A stretch of 64,000 nt of DNA from Pseudoalteromonas galatheae (GTDB lineage: Bacteria; Pseudomonadota; Gammaproteobacteria; Enterobacterales; Alteromonadaceae). Position numbers and translations under genes: made by a program. The notes below the pieces were generated by a model, which did not search any database, was not told the DNA's origin, and saw nothing but the letters and a program-made list of their open reading frames with translations. The DNA lies in assembly GCF_005886105.2 (NCBI RefSeq), contig NZ_PNCO02000002.1, forward strand, positions 62,001 to 126,000, read 5' to 3'. Shown piece after piece: positions 51,175-60,436 of this stretch (positions are counted from its first letter, which is position 1; every line of letters begins with the position of its first letter).

Positions 51175-51280
51175 ATACCATTTTGTCTTACACTTCCTTA
51201 ATTTGAGGGAGCTAATCAGGCGCTAACGGCGTTAAAAACTTCTCATCATTTAGAACAGTTAAATAGCAAAATTTTTCCTT
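51175..51280 (+). repeat. Dispersed intergenic repeat, copy C (5' part only)
   Basis: ATACCATTTTGTCTT, then AATTTGAGGGAGCTAATC, GGCGCTAACGGCGTTAAAAA and ATTTAGAACAGTTAAATAGC match copy B (17819-17915) in order. The 3' module seen in copies A and B is absent, so the copy is truncated. It fills much of the 370 bp gap between the ppk2 gene and the large 51396 gene; otherwise I see nothing in this gap except the Shine-Dalgarno of that gene. Confidence 0.72.
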
Positions 51281-51395
51281 GATTGAATAACTGATTCCAT
51301 CAGTATAAAATTTACTCCGAATAAATCTCGCGCTCATTGATGAGTAGCAAATTGCATTGATGAGGAACAACCGGAATAAACAAGGAAGGATTGGC

Positions 51396-54299
51396 ATGAA
51401 GCCTTTTGACAAGTGGCCTGCACTTGTGCAAGACGCACAGCAAGGTACATTCGATGATTCACTTTTTCAGTCAGATTCAGACGTAAAAAATTCGGTACAA
51501 CCAACCAGATTGCCGATGGCTAAAGTGCCCAACATCATTCTTAAAGCACTTAACCCCCATCACACTGACTATATTCGTATTGACCCAAAAGAAGCTCGTT
51601 ACTGGCATGGTGGACTTCATCATCATGACGATAGACAACTACTTGTTATTTCAAATAACCAAGTACAACGTCTCAAAACGGTTTCTCAAGGCAATATAAA
51701 GGAGATCTTTGCGTTTATTAAAAAGTCAGCGCTTGAGGCTAAAGTGGAAGGTCAGTTCGGTTCTGGTGGCAGTAGAGGCTTCTCGGGTGGGGCGGGAGAG
51801 TTAAACCAAAACGGTGCACATTTAGGTGCTGCAGCTAAATATGCTGCTACAAGCGATTACTCAAAAAATGATGGTGTGGGCTTCAATAGTAGCCAAGGAG
51901 CAGGTACAACGCGCCCGTCAATGGGTAAGAGTAACGCTGGGATTCAAAAAACACCCACTAAGCTAGAAAGTACAGCACAGCCCATAGATACCATTGCGCC
52001 ATCTGTCATTATTGGTCAACCTAATCCAAAGCAGATCGTAAAACTAGAACAAAACCAAGCCACTAAAAGACGTTTTGCAAATCATGTATTAGGACCGGGA
52101 GAAACTGCCGCGAGTGTTGTCGAGCAGTATACTGGCACACCAAATGAAAGCCGTATATATGGCTTCAACCATCCTCAGTTTACTATAAAAAATCCTCCCA
52201 AAGCGGGTGATAAAGTCAGGGTGAATACCGGCTTTGACGTACTAGTTAAAGGGCAATTCTATAACAGCAACAGCGTTAACCTAATCTGGAAAGGGCCTAC
52301 ATCGGGCTCGAAATCAGCCATATTGGAGCAAGTGAATGGCAAATATCTACCAGACAGAGGCTACGATTGGGAGTTGGCACTACCGCTTGTGGCGGGGGAA
52401 TATACATTAACTGCTGAAGCCGAAGGTGCAACGCACTCCGTGAGTTTTTCAGTTGAAGAATCTGAAGATCAACTGGAAATTATTGACTTTTTATATATTC
52501 CAGAAGATAACAGCTTTATAGCGGTCACGCAGTCACTTGCGGATATTTTAGAGCAAGAAATGGAAGTACTTAACCCTCCCATGGAGCAGCTTAAGCAAGC
52601 GCTGGCTGGACAACAAGACCTCTCGCAACAAGATGATAAAGTAATTGACGCAAAAAAGGCGTTAAACGAGACTTTAAAACCACTTGTTTCAGGCCCTACC
52701 GTTAATAAAATTACCGAAGTCATTGGCTTTAAAGGCCGAAAGTATACCTATGTGCGTAGTGATAAAATGGCCAACCACTTTAGACGCTACAAAATTGATA
52801 CGGACATTCGAAACGGTCGTCGTTTTAGCGATGCGAATGGCAACTTAGACCGTAAGAAACTGAACAAAGCGCTTAAAAATGATTTGAGCAAGCTAAAGGT
52901 CAATTTTAAGTATGATAAGAAGCTCGTCGACACGTATACAACCATATGGGGCGAATGGGCTAGAGAGCTTAATAAAGATCTAAATATAAAAGGGTTTGAA
53001 AAAAGCGACTATTTTGACGCCAGTGCAGAGGCGCGATTAATGCGCTACACCCATGGTGCAGGCATTGCGGCAAACTTTAGCCCAAAGGATGGTGTCTTTT
53101 CATTTCAAGCTGATGCCAAAGTTGATTTTGCTGTTGGTGAAGCAAAAGCTGCAATGAGTGGTTACTACCCTAATAAAAAAGGGTATGAATTTAAGTTTAT
53201 GATGCCACTTAAAAATTCGACCAAAGAGCGTGAGATAAACTTAGGCGCGCTCCGATTAAATGCGACCATTGCCTTTTTTGGCTATGCTGGCGCGAAATTA
53301 CAAGCGGCGGCGAATGTAGGCTGTACAGTAAAGCAAGGTAAAATGATGCTTGAGGGATTAACCCCTGAACAAGTAAAAGCACTTAGCCGCGCCGATCGCA
53401 AGTTTGAACCTGTAAAAGGCGAGCTCAGCGCATTTGCTGGGGTATCCGCAGGCTGTGAGTTAACTGGTGCTTTGCAGTGGGATAACCCAGAAAAATCTGG
53501 TAAATCTAGTTTTTGTGATCTAGCTAAATTAGGTGGAAAGGCAGAAGGCGCATTTGGCGCTGGTGCACATGCCGGATGTTCTATTGGTTATGAAGACGGA
53601 AGGTTTATACTTCGCGCGAAATTGGGACTTATCTGGGGCGTAGGTGCTGGCGGAGAATTAGTCTGTGAGATAGGTGTAGATGAAATCGTCACGCTTGCCC
53701 AATTTGTTTATCACCAGCTTAAAAATAATGATTATGATTACCTTGAGTTTATACAGCCATTGGCATTTAACGTGCTTTATAAAGCAGTAGCCATGCATAT
53801 AGCAACAGGTAATGAGATAATTAAATATGTGGGCTCTAGCGCCCGTCAAGTAGATACATGGTGGCGGGGAACTGTTTTAACCCATGAACGCGCGAAAGGT
53901 ATGATGGATAATATTCTACAAGAGCCCGAAATGTTAAAATTTACGGTACCTGAGTCCAAGGGAGCTTTTCTAAACTTATTAGCGAACCCTAACCTCGCTA
54001 GCCTTATCGACTCAGATACCTACAGCTGGCAGGGCTTAAATGAGCAGCGCGAGAATGCGATTATTATTGTACTAAAGCATATTCTTTGCACAGAGGAGTT
54101 AGACGAAGTATTGCAGCATATGGGAGAGGGCGGTGAAAAATGTAGCCGAGAGGAGGGCTTGTCTCAGCTTAATAGTATTTTAGAAGGTGCTCAGCAGAGT
54201 GAGTTTGATGCATGGCGACGCAAACTACCAAGCCGAGCACGCTCCGGTTCGGTTGCAGTAGCTATGCTTAATACAACTCCCTTTATCGCAATGGCTTAA
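51396..54299 (+). CDS. Large LysM-like, effector-like protein of unknown function
   Basis: A 967-residue protein with no signal peptide. The start at 51396 has AAGGAAGGA in front. Visible parts: N-terminal region (1-110); Gly/Ser-rich stretch (about 115-180); a LysM-like segment near residues 225-270 (VLGPGETAASVVEQY and NPPKAGDKVRV); an Ig/E-set-like segment to about residue 350; helical part; Ala/Gly-rich segment about 545-790 with alternating pattern (AEARLMRYTHGAGIAANFSP, GAFGAGAHAGCSIGYEDG); helical C-terminus. The form resembles cargo proteins of type VI secretion, but no VgrG, Hcp or PAAR gene lies nearby, so this is inference. It converges on a SUMF1-fold lipoprotein gene 19 bp away. 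Confidence 0.6.
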   Translation: MKPFDKWPALVQDAQQGTFDDSLFQSDSDVKNSVQPTRLPMAKVPNIILKALNPHHTDYIRIDPKEARYWHGGLHHHDDRQLLVISNNQVQRLKTVSQGNIKEIFAFIKKSALEAKVEGQFGSGGSRGFSGGAGELNQNGAHLGAAAKYAATSDYSKNDGVGFNSSQGAGTTRPSMGKSNAGIQKTPTKLESTAQPIDTIAPSVIIGQPNPKQIVKLEQNQATKRRFANHVLGPGETAASVVEQYTGTPNESRIYGFNHPQFTIKNPPKAGDKVRVNTGFDVLVKGQFYNSNSVNLIWKGPTSGSKSAILEQVNGKYLPDRGYDWELALPLVAGEYTLTAEAEGATHSVSFSVEESEDQLEIIDFLYIPEDNSFIAVTQSLADILEQEMEVLNPPMEQLKQALAGQQDLSQQDDKVIDAKKALNETLKPLVSGPTVNKITEVIGFKGRKYTYVRSDKMANHFRRYKIDTDIRNGRRFSDANGNLDRKKLNKALKNDLSKLKVNFKYDKKLVDTYTTIWGEWARELNKDLNIKGFEKSDYFDASAEARLMRYTHGAGIAANFSPKDGVFSFQADAKVDFAVGEAKAAMSGYYPNKKGYEFKFMMPLKNSTKEREINLGALRLNATIAFFGYAGAKLQAAANVGCTVKQGKMMLEGLTPEQVKALSRADRKFEPVKGELSAFAGVSAGCELTGALQWDNPEKSGKSSFCDLAKLGGKAEGAFGAGAHAGCSIGYEDGRFILRAKLGLIWGVGAGGELVCEIGVDEIVTLAQFVYHQLKNNDYDYLEFIQPLAFNVLYKAVAMHIATGNEIIKYVGSSARQVDTWWRGTVLTHERAKGMMDNILQEPEMLKFTVPESKGAFLNLLANPNLASLIDSDTYSWQGLNEQRENAIIIVLKHILCTEELDEVLQHMGEGGEKCSREEGLSQLNSILEGAQQSEFDAWRRKLPSRARSGSVAVAMLNTTPFIAMA

Positions 54300-54307
54300 T
54301 TGTATAC

Positions 54308-54333
54308 GTGCAACCAAGCTAGTTTGGTTGCAC
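54308..54333. terminator. Bidirectional hairpin between convergent genes
   Basis: GTGCAACCAA / TTGGTTGCAC, a 10 bp perfect stem with a 6 nt loop, overlaps the end of the SUMF1-fold gene and lies 8 bp after the large plus-strand gene. Confidence 0.7.
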
Positions 54334-55260
54334 ACTTAATTTAGTCGACTGATTTAGTGCGCATCTAAACCCGATATCCCTGTAGCTAGTGTCTAATTCA
54401 TTTGACTCTTGCCGTGTATAAACATTACTGCCACGTGGCGATTCCATAAAAGTTCCGCCTCGCATGACCTTTTTTGTGCCTTCTTTTGGCCCTTTAGGAT
54501 CCTGCTCTGGTGAGAGTTGATAGTAATCTTCTGCCCACCAGTCATTGACCCATTCGATCATATTGCCACTTAAGTCATAAAACCCTAATGGGTTAGGCGG
54601 ATAGGTGCCACTAATATGCGGTTCTGGCTCTTCGGCGAGAGAGTAATTTACACCGAGTTCAAGCATACCGGTATTGGTGGCAAACAAAATATTTTCGCCA
54701 CGGTTTCGTGCTGCAAATTCCCATTGCGCCTCTGTGGGTAAATCAAAGGGCAGCTGGGTTAACTCAGCGAGCCATAAACAATAGTTTTTTGCGCCATACC
54801 AACTTACTCCAGCAGGGAATTCAGGGGCGCGCCAAATCTCATCTCTATCCCATTCTTCCCACACGGTTTTTGGCAGGTCATTTACTGCGGTATATAAATC
54901 AAAATCGCCATAGCTTACCTCATAAGCGCCCATCGAATAGCTGGTAAGAGTCACCTCATGAGCGGGTTTATTGTCGCGGGCTATGGTCCAAGGCAAGTTA
55001 TTTGGACCACCGCCATCACCCATCATAAAGCTGCCGCCTTCAACAAACACCATTTGGGCTTTAGTGCGCTCAATCAGTGCTTGCACTTGTTTGTCTTGCT
55101 CGCCGGTAAACGCGTCTATTTGTTGGCCAAGGTCGTCACACCCAGTCATTACCACACACAGTAATGCGAGGCTGGGAATGGTTGTGTATTTATTGGCAAG
55201 AATATTGCGGCGGTTAACGTTGGCAAAGTGGGAGAGTGAATGTATCTGTTTATTTTCCAT
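54319..55260 (-). CDS. SUMF1/FGE-fold lipoprotein
   Basis: A 313-residue lipoprotein with lipobox VMTGC (Cys41 if the first ATG is used). The rest is the formylglycine-generating-enzyme-like (C-type-lectin-like) domain: FVEGGSFMMGDGGG, HEVTLTSYSMGAYEVSYGDF, LPTEAQWEFAARNRGE, NPLGFYDLSGNMIEWVNDWW and KVMRGGTFMESPRGS with DIGFRCAL at the end. The catalytic cysteine pair of true formylglycine enzymes is absent, so sulfatase activation is unlikely. It may bind a partner, possibly the protein of the convergent gene; some type VI clusters pair such lipoproteins with effectors. Confidence 0.85.
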   Translation of the reverse strand: MENKQIHSLSHFANVNRRNILANKYTTIPSLALLCVVMTGCDDLGQQIDAFTGEQDKQVQALIERTKAQMVFVEGGSFMMGDGGGPNNLPWTIARDNKPAHEVTLTSYSMGAYEVSYGDFDLYTAVNDLPKTVWEEWDRDEIWRAPEFPAGVSWYGAKNYCLWLAELTQLPFDLPTEAQWEFAARNRGENILFATNTGMLELGVNYSLAEEPEPHISGTYPPNPLGFYDLSGNMIEWVNDWWAEDYYQLSPEQDPKGPKEGTKKVMRGGTFMESPRGSNVYTRQESNELDTSYRDIGFRCALNQSTKLSVQPN

Positions 55261-55667
55261 ATGGTGACTTTCCGTATGTAACTTATTTATCCTTAGTGCA
55301 GCTCAAGCATACCAAGCACACCAGCGAAATCAAAATTGTCACACCATAAAGTAAGTAGTTTGAATAAACGCTGACTTTTACAGTGATAAATATGATAACA
55401 ATTAGTTAGCTCTGTAATTGAGCTGAAATTGATAGGCAGAAAAATCACTAGCCAGTATTAGTGCAATAAGCATCTTATATAGTTCTGTGTTTGGATATTG
55501 AATTTGCTATCTACTGTTCAATCAGCGATATTAAATAGCGTTTAGCTTAGTGTGAATCTGTATACTTATAAAATTAACTATATTTTTTACTCAACGTCAT
55601 GATGATGAAATAATAGTTGGGATGTTAGCGTTTGAATGACAGTAAAACTAGTTCAAGGAAGCAGAAA
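55261..55667. other. 407 bp AT-rich divergent intergenic region
   Basis: No gene is seen. It lies between the divergent SUMF1-fold and S1 protease genes and should hold both promoters. It is clearly richer in A+T than its neighbours; a TTG 36 nt before the protease ATG is not needed as a start. Confidence 0.5.
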
Positions 55668-56501
55668 ATGCGATTTTGGCTTTTGATAATATTAGGTATT
55701 TCATTTAACTCATATAGCATTGTTATTCGCCATGATGTCGATGATGCCAATTACAAGGTATCGAGCAATGTGTTGCCTCAGTTAGCAACTTTTTATATTG
55801 ATGGTGGTCATGGTACATTAATTGACTCAAAGTGGGTCTTAACAGCCGCCCATGCAACATTTTGCCTTCAGCCAAATTCGACAATACTAATCAATAATAC
55901 CCCTACTTTGATTGAGCAAGTTTTTGTTCACACAGGTTATATGCCTGGGCAAAGCCACGATATTGCACTTATCAAACTCAAGCAAGCTGTAAGCGATGTT
56001 AAACCTTTCAAGATTAACCGAAAAATAGATGAGCTTGATAAAGTATTATGGTTTATTGGTATGGGAGGGACAGGTACCGGTATAACTGGGCAAACGATTG
56101 ACAACTTAGCTAACCAAGGCCAAATGCGACGGGCTCAAAATACCGTGATAGTAGCCAAAGGCCCGCTTTTAAAATTTAGCTTTGACCGCGGTGACAAGGC
56201 ACTGCCTTTGGAAGGTGTGTCGGGTGGAGGAGATAGCGGTGGTCCAGCCTATCAATACAAAGGTGGTCAAGGTGTTGTGCTTGGAGTCAGCTCTCGAGTC
56301 GAGGGCGGAAGAATTGGCCGTTACGGCGTGACTGAAATATACAGTCGCGTTTCTTATTTCGTTGATTGGATAGACAGTATTATTGCAGGCAAAAATGTAG
56401 CTACGTTGGCCACTACTACGCTAACCCAGCTGCCTGCTGGCCTAACTGACGAGATATTGCCACAAGTTTGTGAAGAAATTAAGATAAAAAGCAGCCAGTA
56501 A
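55668..56501 (+). CDS. Secreted trypsin-like serine protease (S1)
   Basis: A 277-residue exported S1-family protease (signal MRFWLLIILGISFNSYS). The catalytic triad is complete: His in VLTAAHATF, Asp in SHDIALIKLKQ and Ser in GVSGGGDSGGPAYQY. IVIRHDVDDANYKV follows the signal without a clear propeptide. It probably works in the periplasm or outside. AAGGAAG precedes the ATG at 55668. A hairpin overlaps its stop. Its place next to the SUMF1-fold and effector-like genes could be chance. Confidence 0.9.
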   Translation: MRFWLLIILGISFNSYSIVIRHDVDDANYKVSSNVLPQLATFYIDGGHGTLIDSKWVLTAAHATFCLQPNSTILINNTPTLIEQVFVHTGYMPGQSHDIALIKLKQAVSDVKPFKINRKIDELDKVLWFIGMGGTGTGITGQTIDNLANQGQMRRAQNTVIVAKGPLLKFSFDRGDKALPLEGVSGGGDSGGPAYQYKGGQGVVLGVSSRVEGGRIGRYGVTEIYSRVSYFVDWIDSIIAGKNVATLATTTLTQLPAGLTDEILPQVCEEIKIKSSQ

Positions 56502-56510
56502 GGCTGCTTT
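56488..56510. terminator. Hairpin at the S1 protease stop
   Basis: AAAGCAGCC / GGCTGCTTT, a 9 bp stem with a 5 nt loop, overlaps the stop codon. A-rich on one side and TTTG on the other, it can serve the protease transcript and, weakly, the convergent one. Confidence 0.7.
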
Positions 56511-56553
56511 GCAATTTGGGCAGAGTGCTTAAGCAAGCACTGATTTTTTGAGA

Positions 56554-57357
56554 CTATCTTGCGTTAGTACTTTCAAAGATCTTGTCAGCAGAGGCTGCAA
56601 CAAAACCGGTGTAGATTTCGCCGTCTGGTTTTGGGTAGCGCAGTGCAAATTCATAGAAGCAGCTTGGAATACTAAATTCGCCGTCGCTGAACTTCACAGT
56701 TTGGTGATCAGCGAGTGTTGATGATTGCTCAAGCAATACTTCTGGAGAGCCTTTGATCTCGCCACCAGAGGTGTTTAGCTCAAAACCATTGTCTTTAAGT
56801 GCTTGGTTTACGGCTTCAATTGTAGTGAAGTTCTTCAGGTAATTGATGCTTACCGTAAAGTGGTTAGCGCGGTAGCCCCACGCTGACATCCATGCAGCGT
56901 ATTCGCTTTCAGCCAGTAGCTTTTTGTATGTCTCGTGAGACACATTCCAGTGAGTACCTGAGTACAGGAAGTTTTCAGCTGTTACTGCAGACTCGTCGAT
57001 TTGCTCAACCATGTCTTTAACGATAGCTTGTAATTCTTCTGAACATTTTTCAACTAGCAGCTCAGAGATAAACACCTTTGGTTTAGTTGGATCTTGATGT
57101 TCATAGTGCTTGGCATATAGCTTTTTCGCTTCAAAGTGGTATTCGCCACACTCTGTGTAACCTACAGCTTTAAAATGTGCAGCGAGCTTTTCCAGGCCTA
57201 CTTTTTCAATATTAAAGGTACGCAGTGCAATGTGGTCATTGATCACGTCGTCTTTTTGCGTTGAGCCGAGTAGTTCATGAACTTTAACTGCAGAAGGCGT
57301 TACTTCTAGGTAGTTGTCCCACAGGTGTTCAAATAATGTATCTACGTTGTTGTGCAT
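56554..57357 (-). CDS. DUF1338-family protein (2-oxoadipate dioxygenase/decarboxylase-like)
   Basis: A 267-residue protein of the DUF1338 family. NDHIALRTFNI has the first metal His, FISELLVEKCSEELQ the middle part, and YRANHFTVSIN another His. Characterised relatives (HglS/YdcJ, longer) convert 2-oxoadipate to D-2-hydroxyglutarate in lysine breakdown; the short bacterial form is often next to arginine-succinyltransferase genes with unproven role. Here it lies 76 bp downstream of astA and is probably in the same transcript. Confidence 0.85.
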   Translation of the reverse strand: MHNNVDTLFEHLWDNYLEVTPSAVKVHELLGSTQKDDVINDHIALRTFNIEKVGLEKLAAHFKAVGYTECGEYHFEAKKLYAKHYEHQDPTKPKVFISELLVEKCSEELQAIVKDMVEQIDESAVTAENFLYSGTHWNVSHETYKKLLAESEYAAWMSAWGYRANHFTVSINYLKNFTTIEAVNQALKDNGFELNTSGGEIKGSPEVLLEQSSTLADHQTVKFSDGEFSIPSCFYEFALRYPKPDGEIYTGFVAASADKIFESTNAR

Positions 57358-57402
57358 AATGGTTTCCTAATTTTTTGTCTTGGTGACAGTTTGTTAAACT
57401 TT

Positions 57403-57416
57403 ATACCAATTGGTAT
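57403..57416. repeat. ATACCAATTGGTAT palindrome
   Basis: A perfect 14 bp palindrome between astA and the DUF1338 gene, built from the same half-sites as 43310-43342. It may be a repeat remnant, or a regulatory or mRNA-processing site. Confidence 0.5.
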
Positions 57417-57433
57417 CAGCACGACATTGAAAT

Positions 57434-58459
57434 CTATAGTTTAAATGCGTTTATCAGTTCACCTTGAGTGACATCAAGCGCATTGGCTACCTCTGCGGTC
57501 AGCTGAATTTTTTCTTCTGCTTCGCACAGATAAGCCTGATCGGTAAACGTGGCTTTAAACGCGTCTAACCGACCATTTGAAATAGCAAGACTAGGGAGCT
57601 TGTCAGGTAGTGAAGCGACTATTTCAACTTCACCTTTAAACGACTCTCTAACCGTTCTAATGTTTTCTAGTCTGGCTTCCACCGTTGGACCTGCGTCGAA
57701 CAAGTCAACATAGCCACGGTGTTCAAACCCCTCTTTTTGTAACAAACGCAAAGCAGGCTTGGTCTTCTCATGCACTTTACCTATCACGGCTTGTGCTTCT
57801 GGACTTAGTAGGTTTGCATAGATGGGATACTTGGGCATAAGTTCACAAATAAAAACTTTGTCCCCGAGACCGACCAAGTGATCTGCTTGCGGAAATTCGA
57901 TGCTAAAAAAGTGCTCTTGTAACCACTGCCAAAATGGCGAGTGACCATGTTCGTCACTTACACCACGCATTTCTGCAATAACGGTATCGCTAAAGCGTTC
58001 TGCATGTTCAGCCATAAATAAGAAGCGACTTCTTGAAAGAAAGCGACCAGCTAACCCTTGGCGATGACCTTCACGTAAAAATAGTGTGCAGATCTCAGAG
58101 CTTCCAGTGTAGTCGTTACACATCGACAGAATATCAACGGTATTATAGACACCTAAAGTTCTTGAGTGATGTACTGTTTTACCAAGATGATAGTGGTATA
58201 AAGGCACAGACATACCTACCGCGGCTTCAATCGCAGTGGTGCCTATAATTTCGCCCGTTTGTGTGTCTTCAAGGACGAATAAATAGCCTTCGTCGTATGG
58301 TTTTGACACTGACTTTGCAAAGCTTTCAACTGAGCGATTAATTTTATTAGACAACAATTCGTCATCTACTGGCAGTGAGGTAAATCCATGGCCAGATTCA
58401 ACCGCAATGGTTTTTAGCGAGTCGAAGTCAGTTTTTTGTATTGGTCTTAATACTAACAT
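57434..58459 (-). CDS. astA: Arginine N-succinyltransferase
   Basis: A 341-residue AstA, usual length. It transfers succinyl from succinyl-CoA to arginine, the first step of the ammonia-producing AST pathway. Conserved parts: VLRPIQKTDFDSLKTIAVESGHGFTSLP, VGMSVPLYHYHLGKTVHHS, YTGSSEICTLFLREGHRQGLAGRFLSRSRFLFMAEH and RGVSDEHGHSPFWQWLQEHFF; YVDLFDAGPTVEARLENIRTVR near the end. It follows the aminotransferase gene after 30 bp. No Shine-Dalgarno is evident, so translation may depend on coupling. Confidence 0.96.
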   Translation of the reverse strand: MLVLRPIQKTDFDSLKTIAVESGHGFTSLPVDDELLSNKINRSVESFAKSVSKPYDEGYLFVLEDTQTGEIIGTTAIEAAVGMSVPLYHYHLGKTVHHSRTLGVYNTVDILSMCNDYTGSSEICTLFLREGHRQGLAGRFLSRSRFLFMAEHAERFSDTVIAEMRGVSDEHGHSPFWQWLQEHFFSIEFPQADHLVGLGDKVFICELMPKYPIYANLLSPEAQAVIGKVHEKTKPALRLLQKEGFEHRGYVDLFDAGPTVEARLENIRTVRESFKGEVEIVASLPDKLPSLAISNGRLDAFKATFTDQAYLCEAEEKIQLTAEVANALDVTQGELINAFKL

Positions 58460-58489
58460 GAGAAAGAGGAGACCGAGGTCCCCAGCTCC

Positions 58490-59767
<1,278 letters not shown>

Positions 59768-59815
59768 TCACAGCCAACTTGCTATTTCTTCATTATTACG
59801 CGCTTTTGTAATAAT

Positions 59816-59826
59816 TTGCAGTGCAA
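59816..59826. promoter_or_regulatory. Palindrome in the astC-lrp divergent region
   Basis: TTGCA-G-TGCAA is a perfect 11 bp dyad within an AT-rich imperfect palindrome (59811-59830) between astC and the Lrp-type gene. It is a candidate site for that regulator. Confidence 0.45.
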
Positions 59827-59879
59827 TAATTCACATATTTGCTATCATTTATGTCAAATTAACATGGTTAAATTGCAAA

Positions 59880-60308
59880 ATGATTAGTTTACAAGATGAA
59901 AAGCTTATTGCATTGTTGCGTAATAATGCACGGGAGAGTATCTCTGAGTTGGCACGTAAGTTAGATCTTTCCAGAACCACGGTACAAAATCGTATCGCAA
60001 AATTAGAGCAAAATGGCGTAATCAAAGGCTATCGCGTGGAGTTCGCGCAGCAGTATATGGACGATTTAGTATCGGCACACGTTTCTATTAAGGTAAAACA
60101 AAAACTCACTACAAAGGCGAATTTAGCATTGCAGCAGTTGCCAAATGTTTCAGCACTTTATGCCATTAGTGGGGAATATGACTTGATTGCGATTGTTGAA
60201 GCACAGAGTTTGGAGCAGTTGAGTCATCTGCTAGATGAAATTGGTAATTTAGAAGGGATTGAGCGTACCAATTCGTCGGTTATTTTAGAAACCAAATTTA
60301 AGCGATAA
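59880..60308 (+). CDS. Lrp/AsnC-family transcriptional regulator
   Basis: A 142-residue Lrp/AsnC regulator. The N-terminal helix-turn-helix is in SISELARKLDLSRTTVQNRIAKLEQNGVIKGY; the C-terminal RAM/effector domain includes NVSALYAISGEYDLIAIVEAQSLEQL. The start at 59880 gives the usual length; the longer frame to 59661 would overlap astC. It faces away from the astC-astA-DUF1338 genes across 184 bp and probably controls them, with an amino acid as effector. This is context, not proof. Confidence 0.92.
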   Translation: MISLQDEKLIALLRNNARESISELARKLDLSRTTVQNRIAKLEQNGVIKGYRVEFAQQYMDDLVSAHVSIKVKQKLTTKANLALQQLPNVSALYAISGEYDLIAIVEAQSLEQLSHLLDEIGNLEGIERTNSSVILETKFKR

Positions 60309-60436
60309 ATAACCTTACCGTGTCTGGATAAATACTTTGAGCGCTCGTCACCACTTACCAATTGCTCCGCTTTTAGCATAATAGATTGCTTAGCTTGGAG
60401 GATGTTGTGTAGCTAACTTTTCCGCTTAACAGTGAG

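Noticed and set aside
54319..55260. True formylglycine-generating enzyme (sulfatase activator)
   Set aside because: The catalytic cysteine pair is absent and no sulfatase gene is nearby; only the fold is claimed.
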